The notes beneath the pieces are model-generated. The model was not told where the DNA came from. It searched no databases and was given only the letters and a program-made list of their open reading frames with translations. A stretch of DNA of 64,000 nt, from positions 14,240,098 to 14,304,097 of the forward strand of contig NC_135560.1 in assembly GCF_964340395.1 (NCBI RefSeq). Direction: 5' to 3'. This document shows, piece by piece, positions 31,901 to 44,744 of this stretch. Every line of letters begins with the position of its first letter. Position 1 is the stretch's first letter. The DNA is from Glandiceps talaboti (lineage: Eukaryota; Hemichordata; Enteropneusta; Spengelidae). Both the position numbers and the translations under genes were made by a program.

Positions 31901-34486
31901 TGTTAAGGTATTGTTGCTTGGTTCACAGATACATTGACTGGAAAAAAACCGAACAATACAAAAGGAGGTGGAGTCAGTCACTAACATTGAAATATGTCAC
32001 CTTGTCTTTTACTGAAGTGAAATGACCTGTGACACAGTGTCTTTGTACAATGACATGTTTAGAATTTAACGACTCTCGGCATGCAGATGGACTCCATCAG
32101 ACTGTTGTGTTGTTCAATGTATTTGTTGCTATAGATATGATAAATACTCTCAAAACGGTTTCCACATGAATAAGCCACTGAGAAGAAATTTCACATATTG
32201 AATTAACTTCAGTGACCACAAAGGGTTATTGACAAATTATTTTTGAATGCGAATAATACAAAAATTGATCTCTTCATGGAAAATTAATTATTTTGGATCC
32301 AATTTTTTTTTTTCGTAGCCTGTTGATTTTGCATTGTAAGTGTGCCAGATTTTTTATATTATTCTGTTGCCATGGTGATAGAGTGAAGGTATGATGTCAC
32401 ACTCACCATACCAGAAAACAGATCAATTTTTCAATGAATTGAATATTATGATTTTGTACTGATTTTAATTTTTTTAAAAGATGCATAAAAAATCTTGGTG
32501 CAAAGTCATAAATTTTTTAGCATGTTTTCTAGTAAAATTGGGACTCTGTGAGTAGAAGTATTTACATTATTTTTTCAGACTATTTATCATGGTTTTAATC
32601 ATATTTATCTTAATTATTTCCAGGAAAGACTTTGTACCCTATCCATATGAGCGTCCGTATGTCCACCAAGGTGAGGAGTACACACCAGTGGCTGGTGATA
32701 TGGACATGATGACTTCTTACACCAAGGATTATCCCGGAAAACGTGCCGCTCCAGTTCAAAGTACTAAACACCTTCAAACCAGGAAAGTTCCATTGGGTAA
32801 ATTTGAAGCTGATCCCACATATAAAAGTAAGTTATATCCCAGAAGTATAATCATGGTTGTAAGACATCCACCACCTTGGAAATAGTTATATAGTAGACAT
32901 TCTTGCAGATATGAGGGGTATAACACAAAGAAATGCCTTGAATAGAATATGCCATTATGTATAATGCTTTACTACATCCCCTCCCTGTAAAAAAAAATGC
33001 TGAAAAAAAACGGAATTCATAAATGTTTCTGTTGTACACATTGTAATGATATTCAAATGAGTTATCTTTTGGAAATGGCAACAGTAAATGGGTTTAAAAT
33101 ATTCATTTTTTTTGTCAAAACATTGTATGTTGTGATAGTGTATACATTGGTGTGGACCTAACACTCAGTGACTTTTGTAATACTACACTTTGGTGTTGCT
33201 TCTAAAGATGTTCACTTGTGTACTTTTTTTAAAAGAAAGAATTTAGTCAAATTTATACAACAACCAAATCACCTCATGAAAATATGTTAATCTAGATAAA
33301 GAGACCGAGAGAAAAGAAGAGTCAATTCTAGTGATGCAAGTAACAATAGACTTAAGAATCAGTCTACAAAGTTAAAAATAAAAGACAAATATTTACGATG
33401 CACCTAGCACAAAACTACAAGCTTTTAAGTATGTGTAAACCTTCATGTTGACATGATTGTCAGGAATTTAATGGTCTGTTCTTTCTTTCCTCAGCTGATT
33501 ACCGTAAATGGGACTTGCCTGCCAGAGACCTAGCGAAAGGAAGTCATGTCTACCGACCACCAACTGCACCATTTGAAGGTTCAACTACTTTTCAGAGAGA
33601 CTTTCAACCAAAACAAGTACCAATGACAAGGAGTATGAAGCCCAATCAAACTGCAGCACAATCTGATGTTCCATTTGATGACCGCACATCACATCGTCTT
33701 GCATACGTACCCCATCCACAGCAACCGCGTTTTGTCCGTACCCCAGATAACTACCGACAGAATCCTAACCGTTTTGATGGACTCACCACACACAAACGTG
33801 ACTTTACAGAAAAACAGGCCCCAAGAGCTGATAGTTTCAAGCCTAACCAAGCTGCATTACATTCCGATCAGCCATTTGATGACGGTACAACATTTCGACG
33901 AGACTATAGACCTTATGATGTACGCCCTCCTCAAGTGCATGCACCAGAAGAATGGGTTGCTCCACAAGGTGATATGGATACGTTAACGACCTTCAGGAGA
34001 GACTTTCCAGCCCATCAGGTTCATCCAACCAAAGCTGCAAGACCTCCATCACGAGGGAAAAAGGAGAGCGGCCCATTTGATGATCGTACCAACTACAAAA
34101 CCGATTTCCGTCCCTGGGACTCGAAACCAACGATGCGAGGTGATCCTTCTAGAAAACCATATGAAAAGCCAAATGTTCCATTTGAGGGTATGTCAAATTA
34201 TCAGATGCACTACATTCCTAAGGCAGCCCCACCACCAAGAAGTTTTGCACCTGATAGAGGGGCACAGCTTAGTAATACTCCATTTGATGACCGTACTATG
34301 TATAAGAGTGAATATATACCTAAGGAAACTGACATCTGTCCGGCTGTCGATTTAGGTAGATCTGGATTCAAATTTTCAGAGTTAGATGCAAGAGGGCATG
34401 AAATATGGGGCAAAAATGGCTATGTTGAAAGGGTTCTAACACCACCACAGCAACCAATTTCCATGGAAACAGCTCAACTGGCATAA
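28987..34486 (+). CDS. SAXO2: SAXO2/SAXO1-type stabilizer of axonemal microtubules
   Basis: Four coding exons: 28987-29024 (donor GG|GTAAGT), 30980-31159, 32624-32826 and 33495-34486. They total 1413 nt and 470 residues with matched phases. SAXO proteins bind and stabilise axonemal and centriolar microtubules. The start MTKRCICEICTCGRHRCP is the cysteine-rich head shared by SAXO1 and SAXO2 (CICE-x-C-x-CGRH). The rest is a series of about nine Mn repeats with cores such as PFDDRTSHRLAYVP, PFDDGTTFRRDYRP and PFEGMSNYQMHYIP. The C-terminal segment EYIPKETDICPA followed by F-x-F-x-ELDARGHEIW matches SAXO2 best. A poly(A) signal AATAAA is at 34504. The upstream X-box fits ciliary expression. SAXO1 versus SAXO2 cannot be settled because the duplication is vertebrate or older. 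Confidence 0.95.
29025..30979 (+). other. SAXO2 intron 1
   Basis: A 1955-bp AT-rich intron. I see no repeats of note, no coding exon and no RNA gene. The 3' end has a good pyrimidine tract before CACAG. Confidence 0.6.
31160..32623 (+). other. SAXO2 intron 2
   Basis: Contains a member of the AGGTAAATTTT dispersed repeat at 31268-31440, a 95-bp hairpin element at 31481-31575, and poly(A) at 31763-31774. The remainder is unremarkable. Confidence 0.6.
31481..31575. mobile_element. Short hairpin MITE
   Basis: The ends GACTGTAG...GGTATGTCGTG and, on the opposite strand, GACTGTAAG...GATATGTCGTG pair over about 30 bp, leaving a ~30-bp loop. The terminus AGACTGTAAGATA is shared with the element at 50445-50546. 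Confidence 0.65.
32827..33494 (+). other. SAXO2 intron 3
   Basis: A 668-bp intron, AT-rich, with no recognised feature. Confidence 0.6.
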
Positions 34487-34503
34487 AAAAAAAGATAAAC
34501 CAA

Positions 34504-34509
34504 AATAAA
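34504..34509 (+). terminator. SAXO2 poly(A) signal
   Basis: AATAAA 18 nt after the SAXO2-type stop codon, in an A-rich context. Transcript end is expected 10-30 nt further on. Confidence 0.55.
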
Positions 34510-35535
34510 GAGACTTGTTAATGTAAATGAATATGATCGAGTCACGCCCCTAAAAATCAGAATTGAAATAGAAACAGAAAAAAGTTTCTCCCTTTTTCAA
34601 AAATCTCATCTAAGAGAAATATCCCCACTATGTTTGGTAGATATTCATTAACATACCAGTTTATAAAGATAGATGCTGATTGGTAAATGTCATGCCAGTT
34701 TAGAAAGATTGATGCTCATTGGTTGGTGGCCACATAAATAATAAGCAAATACTGATCAATTTTAATGTTAAGAAAACAGTGCAAACCACCTTTTCATAAA
34801 GGGTAGTCGTTTTATCTTTACAGAGATCATCTTAAAATAATCTTAAGATGCCAAAACACAATACTAACCTCAGTAATCAGTCATTTATTTATACAGGCAA
34901 TTAAATGACCCTCATAATCTGAAGAGGTGTGCTTGTATAAAACTGTACAAAAAACATGTAGTTCTATATGGTAGTAAAACTATTTCAAGAAACATTTTTA
35001 AACAAATTTCACTTTTTATCATAGTATCAAGCTATTTTTAAAATTTTTGAATTGCTTCTGATGTGGAAAATGTAAATACGATGTAAATCAGAATAAAAAA
35101 AATTAGGCATTTTTTTAGTATATCAAAGATTTCTGTAAATATTTTGTGTACGCTAAGATGAGTATAGATGTATACATATAATACCGTTGTTTTTATAAAA
35201 AAAAGTAACATAGACTTTTGTGTCTTTGTTGTTATTTCTCACTACCTAAGTGTTCTTTCCGTGTCCGTCAACGTCTTGTCTCAATTTGGACAGAATTCAG
35301 TTTTAGTCAAGTATGTACACATTTTAAGATTATTTGCCCTCAATTTCTATTTCGTTGGTTATCGTGTTGTTTCAGTAATTCAAATTCCATCTCATCTTCG
35401 TTAATCAGTCATCAATCAATGGTTTTTTTTGTAAGTCAGCTGAAATACACACAACTCTTTGCGATGTCATGTGACTCTGTTAATATGTCTATATAGAAAA
35501 ACATTAAATACATTAAACTTTATATAACACTGATT
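34510..35535 (+). other. 3' flank of SAXO2
   Basis: AT-rich DNA with two short related phrases (CATACCAGTTTATAAAGATAG near 34652 and CATGCCAGTTTAGAAAGATTG near 34691). No gene is supported. Confidence 0.4.
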
Positions 35536-35547
35536 TGTCATTTCCTG

Positions 35548-35806
35548 TATGTATGTATGTATGTATGTATGTATGTATGTATGTATGTATGTATGTATGT
35601 ATGTATGTATGTATGTATGTATGTATGTGTGTGTGTGTGTGTGTGTTTGTGTTTGTTTGTTTGTGTGTTTGTATGTATGTATGTATGTATGTATGTATGT
35701 ATGTATGTATGTATGTATGAATGAGTGTGTGTGTATGTGTGTGTGTGTATGTATGTATGTATGTATGTATGTATGTATGTATGTATGTATGTATGTATGT
35801 ATGTAG
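35548..35806 (+). repeat. (ATGT)n microsatellite, left array
   Basis: About 260 bp of ATGT repeats with a GT-rich interruption at 35628-35670 and 35722-35748. Confidence 0.95.
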
Positions 35807-36353
35807 AAATGCATAAGGAACTAATAAACCAGTCTGTATATATAGCTGTTAAATCCGACGTTTCGAATAAATATTCTTTTTCAAAGGAAAAATTGGCGAG
35901 ACAGAGAAATGCCAGGTGAAAACCCGAACATTTCTAAATATAATGGAACAAAACCGCGCGTGATATAAATAAACGGTTATACGTGGGATAAGTTCTTAAA
36001 TTCGCACGCACCTAATAGAACCCAATAGAATACGCCTGAAATTTAAAAAAATACCCAATAAATCATGATAATTAGATTGAGAAAGACGAGAATAATCTAT
36101 TAATTCCAAGGGGTTCCAGCGTTCCAAGACGGAAAATGATTTCTTCTTCCTTCAACCTCAAAGCTTTCTCATCACCAGAAACCTTACAAATTCCTGAAAT
36201 GGACATATCTGATACATTATGATCGTTTGTAATAAAATGCATAGATACGGGATAGTTACGATTCTTTTGTCTGGTCAAACGGAGATGTTCCACGAAACGA
36301 TCACCAAGACGACGTACAGTTGAACCTATATATAGAAAACCACATTTTTGACA
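35807..36353 (-). mobile_element. 5'-truncated Penelope-like element with GIY-YIG end
   Basis: On the minus strand 36353-36072 encodes about 93 residues: CQKCGFLYIGSTVRRLGDRF, EHLRLTRQKN, then LRLKEEEIIFRLGTLEPLGI and a stop. The C-x2-C, YIG, R and EH pattern followed by an LEPxGIN tail is the GIY-YIG endonuclease at the C-terminus of Penelope-like retroelements. The reverse transcriptase is absent. The 5' edge joins directly to the right (ATGT)n array and the 3' UTR runs to the left one. Near the 3' end, 35857-35888 has a hairpin then GAAACGTCGG, as in other Penelope ends. Confidence 0.8.
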
Positions 36354-36927
36354 TGTATGTATGTATGTATCTATGTATGTATGTATGTATGTATGTATGT
36401 ATGTATGTATGTATGTATGTATGTATGCATGCATGCATGCATGCATGCATGCATGCATGCATGCATGTATGCATGTATGTATGTATGTATGTATGTATGT
36501 ATGTATGTATGTATGTATGTATGTATGTATGTATGTATGTATGTATGTATGTATGTATGTATGTATGTATGTTTGTGTCTTTGTAGGTATGTATGTATGT
36601 ATGTATGTATGTATGTATGTATGTATGTATGTATGTATGTATGTATGTATGTATGTATGTATGTATGTATGTATGTATGTATGTATGTATGTATGTATGT
36701 ATGTATGTATGTATCTATGTATGTATGTATCTATGTATGTATGTATCTATGTATGTATGTATGTATGTATGTATCTGTATGTATGTATGTATGTATGTAT
36801 GTATGTATGTATGTATGTATGTATGTATGTATGTATGTATGTATGTATGTATGTATGTATGTATGTATGTATGTATGTATGTATGTATGTATGTATGTAT
36901 GTATGTATGTATGTATGTATGTATGTT
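36354..36927 (+). repeat. (ATGT)n microsatellite, right array (~570 bp)
   Basis: Almost pure ATGT, with an (ATGC)n block at 36425-36475 and scattered ATCT variants. Open frames of up to 197 codons are repeat artefacts. Confidence 0.97.
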
Positions 36928-37121
36928 AATCCAGCTTTACAACTGGGAACCTGATATGATAGGGGTTGCTATGCAAATGCTACAATCCCATGCATTTACT
37001 ATGACTTCAATGAGTTGGTTTATACTTCCAAGGGAGTTGAGGAATAATTAAAAGGTCATTGTGCTAGTATAGGTCCCTACCTTTGGGAATGCACTGCCAT
37101 AAAAACTAACACGAATGTCAA

Positions 37122-37166
<45 letters not shown>

Positions 37167-40100
37167 AAACATGTACATAGTTCTTGTATATGTTGCATGA
37201 TATGGCACTGGTATTTCTGGGTATGTGTATGTGTGTGTATTGTTTGTTGTTGATTCTGTATTTGTTTATTGCTTTGTCAACAACACACCACAGATTGTGT
37301 ATAGCGCCCTCTATCAGTCCCGTCCGCATACCAATGCTTTTGTTTTTATGGAGTAAAGGTCATCAAATACTATAGTGTTAGCATTTATTTACGGTGTCTC
37401 GTTGCAGAAGAGGTAGACCTTCCAATGTCTTCCTTCCGGACATTGGTTTTACATGTATTATAGCTTTTATAAAGTCCCAGAATCCATCAATAAACTTTCA
37501 TTGGATATTATTTAGAAATTTTCTTTCCTGTATTTGCTCACTCCAATGCTACAATTGTTCTGTAACGAAAATCGCATCCATATTAAAATAAAATGCGTCA
37601 ACATTAATAACCATTTTTTCATGGCTCTTTTCAGTTTTAAATTATCTTTTAGATCGGCCAACTTCGATCATCTTCGCTCATTATCGTAAACCCAACCTCT
37701 TGTTCCTACTGTCCAATCAAATTGCTCCTTTTGGGTATTAACCTCGTAAACTGACACGATGAATACTTAATTTACATCCCATACCAAGCAAATTAAGTTC
37801 AAGGAATTCCATTAAGGAAATCGAATGGTTAGTGTAATTTGCGATAATATGGAAATACAACGTGACATCCAACAAGCAAAGTTGATACATTTAATACCGA
37901 TGTTTGCGAATCGTAAGAGCTCACGACTTTTTGCAAGGGCGTCGACGACATGCAAGTATATTCTAAACCGTTCTTCGTCTAAGAATAAGTTGGGCAAATT
38001 ATGACGGCGACATGTTGCCTTATTAAAGGTAAGATTGTTTTTACTTTATCTCTTCCATAACGATCAGGATGAATTTGGGCAATCGTACTTATTTTTGGTC
38101 CGAACTCGACTGTTGTAATTTATACTGCCTGATGTTTAGTAGTTGTTCTAACAATGGAATATACATGTATATGTAGGCGCCTATATGTATACATATATTG
38201 AATGGATTTACTAAAATAGATATCGCTAGTATGGACCATTATGGCACGGTTTGTGTCATTATACAATTGTTCAATTACCATATTGTAATGAGTGATTGGT
38301 TTGAACATTTTGGGAAATCCTAGCACAATACGAAAATGCGAAATTACTAAATGTCAATCCATGGCACCACACAGATGCAGCCAATATTGCTAAATAAACA
38401 AAAAACCTGTAACCACCTCCATCATCATAAATCATCGGAAACTCGACACTTTTATGAGATTCGTTCTTCCAGCAGTACTAACACCTTTGTATCCTGATGT
38501 ACACTTGATAGCTTTAAAAATTATAAACATGCATATACTGGTATCTTAAAAGTTGCTTGGGTTTAACAAGATGGCTTCTCCTCTTACACCTTATTTATGT
38601 ATCACGTGTCCGATTTCAGTAATGCAGTTGATTTCAATCTGTAGGTATATTCAGTATATATTAAGACAATATATGAATTGTAAATATATACTTAATGACT
38701 TTCAAGGGTTGATAATCATAAAATGTGTTGAAATACATAGGGAATAAAAAAAGGTCAAAAGAACGAACGATTGAAAAATGACATGTGGCTGCCTGCACAC
38801 CATCATAGTTTTAACTTGATCAGTCTCTGCCCGGCCTTCTAATCGAAAACTAACAAAACTTTAACCCGAGGGTTCAAAGGATGTATCAGACGATGTCTTA
38901 AATGTTTATTACTCTTCTGTGAACTTGTTATAGGGTTAGGATTTCAGCTGTCGAATCTCAAAACTATTTAAGATACCTCAGCAAAGTTGAATAAAAAGAA
39001 ACCTCTAACGAACTCAAAAGCATCGCCGCCATCTTGTTTTGTTTTGTTGTGTTGTGACAAGAAAAACTTACACACAGTGTCAGTCGCTTGAAAATCACAC
39101 CAATTCATCACTTATACGTGTTCATTTCCTACTATACACGAATGGGTGTCATTCGTAATGAGTTATTCTAGTCTACATCATCCAACAAATTCTGACTGCA
39201 ATCATGTTTTCATAAACACAGACAACAGTACAAGCCCATTTGTGCCATTTCTTAACATAATGTGAACAATTGTGTCGATGCCATGCTTTCATATATATCA
39301 GCGGCACATGCTTTATATTTCAACAAGTTAAGGCGGGTAACTATACGTCATTCTTTTGGATAGAATTATTGCAAGAGGTATATGATACGTGTATACTTTC
39401 AAAGTTTGAGATTGCCGAAATGACCTCAGCCTGTACAGTGACTTCAAGTTGACCTCTTCAATGAATATTTGAACTCCAAGTTTGAATTCGTCATTACAAT
39501 CTCAACGAAATCTAGCATATGAACAATCAAAGCAGATATGTTTTTCATTTTTAATGATAATTAGATAGCTGCACAGCTTTGAGCATCGTATCATTGACGA
39601 TTGAGCTAGGAAATACGCGCCTCTTTCACTTTCAGTAGTCGTGTCACGGACAGCATAAACACTGCCACCCGGGACAGCTACGAACACCATCACCGTCAAC
39701 TGACACAAATAGTGGCCCAACGTTACATAGCATATTTTCAGTGACAAACTTTCACCTCCTCTATCCATACCTATACAAAAGTAGGTTTGATTTTCAAATA
39801 AGTGACAAAAAGAAAAACAAGATTTCAATATTCCCTTAAACCTCAATTCAAAATTCTATTTTACTAATTCAATATGAAGCCACAGTTCTTCCTTGCGGAC
39901 GGGGGTTTCGTTTCTTTGTCGGAATAATCCATCTTTTGAGATGTAATTGGACGGTGAATAGAATTGTGAATAACTTTCCCATGGTGCGTTACACATGATC
40001 CAATGCCTCTAGGTTACTCACGGTATTTTCTAACAATAACAATTCTAACTGAAAATTTGATTTTCGATTCCCTGAGTTTTGAACTCAGTTCAATCACTCG

Positions 40101-43100
40101 TATACTCTACTTGTACCCTCAGACCCCCCCCCCCTGGTGGTCTGAGCTGCACCTTATCAAATATGGACCCATTTCTGAATAAAACTTGAACATTTAAAAC
40201 ATGACATCATAACAGTGACAGATTTCAAATTAAAGTCTATGGCAAGTGAACCATAAATTGCAGAAAAGACTTGACGGTGATGGCATTATACAGGTCGACA
40301 CCGATTTTATTCATAGCAACAAAATAGCGATAGGCCAACAAATTTGGAAAGCCTTTAGCCAAATAGAACATCAAAAATACTGTTTTTAATACGTCTTTTT
40401 CGCACCTTTTTCGATTAAACACACCCTGGCTAAATAAACAACAAAATTATACTTTTTTTCATTAGCCTTTTTCTATCTTTCCGCTCACATAGCCCAAGGG
40501 AATAGTTTGTCATTTCTGGTGCACAATAGGCATGATTTCATTAACCGGCTACATTATTTGTACTAATTCAAATTCCAGAACGGTTAGCAAGAACCGCGAA
40601 ATCAGTTTGTTACCATGGATATAAATTACACAGTCAAAAACCGATTGTCGTTGATTGGCAGTATCCAACTATAACAAGGCAAATGTTGTTCCTGGTTTTG
40701 TTATCCGTGTTTAGGTGATTTATTCTTCGCATTTGACAATATACGTATATAATTACAGGTATACTCCACACTGTCTATCCGTGCCAAGTCCTAAGCAAAG
40801 TAGGCAGGGCTACGTTTCCATGTCCATCAAATCGAAGATTCCGGGTGACTTCGACTTATCGGGAGGGACGTTTCTTCGGTTTTGGTCATCTTCGGAGAAA
40901 AATAACTAGCCAAAGTATTTATAGTGCAAACGTGAGCGTTGTCAGAAGTTCATGACAACCATCAAGAATACGGTCCATGTATAAGCAAACAGGTAAGTTA
41001 AGTACTGTTATTGGTGTTAATCAGTGGTATATGAAACTGAATTGTTTATTTGCTAAAATTAGTTCTACTTTCACAAACGAGCGAGAGTTGTCAACTTCAG
41101 CCGTTGTGATCATTTTAGTGTATGCATACTTTACTGATCTTTACCGTTATTCACAATTGTCGGTTGTCTAATATAGGCTACATATATACGAAATCGTGCT
41201 TTGACTTTGTAAGATGTGGTTTACTTGTATGAATTCGATGGAGGTAACGCCTCGATCGTAACCCCATGTGTACTTGAACTCAAATGGGAATTTGAACTTG
41301 TAGTGAATAATGGTGTCACTTTGGAAGGAAAAAAACATAGCCTTCCACTTTAAACTCGGTCCACTATTTTCTATAATTGTCTGAGCTTTAAATGACCACG
41401 AAATATACATCTAACAAACTTTTTATTTAAAAACATGATATTACCTTCTTTGACGCCTTGGAAATCGTACAGCTCTATTGTATCAGTACATATATCCATC
41501 GAAAACTGACTGGTGGACGTTATCCGCCGATGGCGTTAATAAATCCATCTGTTCTCGAAGATTGACATGTAAAGATCGGGTCAGAGTTGCCGTGTCTTTT
41601 CCTCCACTGAATTCCCCCTGTTCTGGCATGGCCTGATAATATTCACAATTTAGTCCATGGAATGTTTTCTCAAACAGCGAAGTCACGGTTTACTCGTTAA
41701 CTTTTTCGAGGGTGATGTTCTGCTGTTATGTTAAAGCTCAGACCACTGAATAGTGGTCAGAGGTTAAAGTCACAACTCCCTGAATCTCAGTGTGCTTGAC
41801 ATTACTTGAAGAACTGCAAAAAATCAGTTCGCCGGAATGTAGTCTTGTCCATCCGTTTTAGTATGTTTCTCAGATCTCACTGTACTGTTACGTCTCAATG
41901 TTCTTTCCTTGCATTACGGACACTCCCGGGCCCGATTTCAAACAGCGTGGCCGTCAAATTCATCGTCGATTTGAAGACCGACGTAGTCTGTACGATGACG
42001 ACACTTCGTTATGGTTCACAAATAACGTTATAAACTCTTATTTTATCCGCCATTTAGAAAGATATCGTTTGAGAGACGGTTCAAACTGGTCTATCATAAC
42101 AAACCCGTGGTCCTTGGTTGCATGCCAGCTTGGCAAAACAATTTAAGTACTCGTCATCGACATTGCATTGCTGCAGAAACTAGACCAACTTTCGCCTCTT
42201 AAAGCTATTATATTTATGTCAATGGGCGATCCAATGTTTTAACTGAGTAACGTTCTTAAATTGAAAGGAACACTTCACACATTTCCCCCAAGTTATTGTC
42301 ACGTCTAGCACCTCAGTTCATTTCCATGCACTTCAGACAAGATTAACATTTACTCTGTCAACCGTTCTTTGGGTTGCCTTGGAAGTGTCAGACAGTCTTT
42401 ATTGATGAATACCGGGAAGTCGTTTTGTTACCCTTTCACAGAATTAAATAATCAAATGACAATGTTCTAATTATGGTTACAATAAAGTAAGAATTTGACT
42501 CAAGTTCGCCAAGAATTCGTTGAAAGTTTACTCAACGTACGTTTCTGATGATGTATATATTAGTCGTTGACAGCCAGGGTGGCGGTATACGGTAGTCAAT
42601 ATCGTTGATTTCACGGATCGATGCACTCTCTAGATAAATAACGTATTACCACTTATTTCTCAAAGGAGCACAGCTAATTAATAGTCAAAACCACCATTCG
42701 CGACCTTTTCTATGTAACTTTAGTTGAAGTGGTCTGTACTGAAAACGTTATAAAGGCAGTTCTATTGTCATGAAAAGACAGAACGCCGAGAGCGGGTTTT
42801 CAAATTTCATGAATCGAACAGAAGCCTTGTGTAAATTATTGCCACCCCGTGCCATGTAGGGACAATCATGTGTCGATTACGTGTTGATTTTGTTGTCAGA
42901 TGTCCGTGCATGTATCGCCATGCACGATCGTGAGTTTTATGTAGAAGTGACGCTAAAAATTTGGTCGTAAAAGTGACTTTTTGATGTACGCATCATGCAA
43001 TATAATCAATATTGGGATTAGTGTAAAAGATTTGGCCCTTTCGCTTGATTAAGTCCGTATTTGTCGGTATTTCGCTGTATAGAAAATAGGCATCACTAAT

Positions 43101-44297
43101 GTAATCCCACCCTATAGAAGACATCCAATGGTAGGATTTGCAAATTCAAAAGAAACGAACAAGCCAGTGAGAAAAGTATCGATGAACTAAAAGTTCAGGA
43201 AACAGGAAAACACAAGAAGAGGAAATTGAATAACTAAATGAAACTGACATACTGGTAATGTGAACACTGACATCATTAGACAAATGAGCTATTATCATCG
43301 AATAGAGTGATTTACACGAGATAGATGAATAGTCTGAATGTGTTTAAACCATGGTACCGCTAGTCATCTGTAACTTTCTTGTTACATGTTTGTACATTTT
43401 TGTCCACGTATATTGAAACAAAAACGAGCGCGTAAATTAAGCGTCTTCACCCAATACCTATAACCTGCCGTGACTATTAGATTAAAGCCATGAAACATAG
43501 TAAAGTTTTTTCGTTCTTCAAAATTTGATATTTTGTGCCAGCCATCAAAATTTCGTTAAGAATCACATTGTCGAAATTTGACCACATACTATTTCTTCTC
43601 CATAATGATTAATGGGCGACTGATTCACAGGCGCTTGTGGTCTATAAATTTTCTCCCAAACTCAATCTACAGGTAAAGACACGTTTTCTGTCAAATGTTG
43701 ATCATTTCACGCGTCTGTATTTAGTTGTATGAATAAATCAATACAAAATAATGTGTAAGTTAGTATTCTCTAAGGACGACTAGCTTTAGAAAAATACTTG
43801 CAGTTGTTGATGTTTAGTCCAACAATCAAAAGACTGTTTGGTCATCGATTCATTTTGTAAAGAAGAAAATATAAAACAAATATTTCAGGTACTTGTGCTG
43901 CTATTTCTGAAGGTATTACTTTGATCGATACTAAGTTTGCCTGAAGCAAAAGAAAAAGAACGGACTGAACCGTTGAGTCGTATTTGAATATCCCGCCTCA
44001 ATGTCACACGTTACATCGTTCAACGTCTCCGTACTTTCTTGTAAAAGTGAAGGTAAGCGAGCTCTTTTTTGGAGTTCTTCTATTGACTTTTATGATTATA
44101 TTTCAAGTATATTGGAACATTTTTTAAAACGTTTTTCGGAAATTCCAAGATTAACATAGAATAGTTGGTATTAATTTAAGACGTGTAGTTCTGAGACGCA
44201 CTTTACATGAAATGAGAAAAGCGCTGATAACATTGGCTCAGTAATTCTTGATACTGCAATGTTGCAAATAATTTTATCATTGTTTTCATTTCAACGC
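36928..44297. other. Gene-poor stretch 1
   Basis: No gene recognised. Small items are (ATT)n at 37124-37165, poly(C) at 40125-40135, and a short hairpin CTCAGACCACT/AGTGGTCAGAG at 41737-41762. A YY1-like CGCCGCCATCTTG sits at 39024-39036. A possible first exon at 44001-44049 has ATGTCACACG and the donor GAAG|GTAAGC. The many 60-115-codon open frames show no domain or splice support. Confidence 0.4.
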
Positions 44298-44744
44298 AGG
44301 GGCGAGATCAATAATTCAATGTAGGATAAAAACATAATTCTTTTTATTTTTGGGGTGTGGGGGTTGAATAATTTATTTCGCAACCGACAAAAATGATTAA
44401 CTTTTAGTGGAATCTGTTTTGTACGTATACCCCCAAATACAAATATTTAATCTTTTAAAAAAAATGACAATCGAGAAATGGATTTGAAGAATTTTCGCTA
44501 TTGTAAATGCATGGCACTAAAATACATTCAAGTATCAATAAAAGAGTATTTTCTCACTACATACTGGCTTTGTAGTCATAATACTATATGCTACTAAATA
44601 CTGATTTGAAATTAATTGTGCCGTCTGAAACAATTCTCAAATTTGACCAATTAAGTTAGAAGCGGGTAGAGGTGGGGCTCTGGTGTATAACTAAAAAAAT
44701 TAGTGTTAGTGTTTATCCTACATTGAACTATAGATCGCTCCCTT
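44298..44744. mobile_element. TIR element, second family
   Basis: The left end AGGGGCGAGATCAATAATTC and the right end (opposite strand) AGGGAGCGATCTATAGTTC both continue into AATGTAGGATAAA. The TIR is about 34 bp and the body about 447 bp with no coding capacity. A broken relative flanks the MITE at 25264-25569. Confidence 0.75.

Noticed and set aside
33666-33986. Alternative plus frame inside SAXO2 exon 4
   Set aside because: Shadow of the Mn-repeat coding frame, favoured by its repetitive codons.
36348-36954. Frames of nearly 200 codons made of MYVC
   Set aside because: Pure (ATGT)n microsatellite; no selection for coding.
40715-40909. Frame ending SPKQSRQGYVSMSIKSKI with better codon look
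   Set aside because: Too short, no acceptor or homolog recognised; left unassigned.
41898-42146. 82-codon frame with RFEDRRSLYDDDTSLWF
   Set aside because: Looks protein-like, but there is no recognisable domain, start context or repeat evidence.
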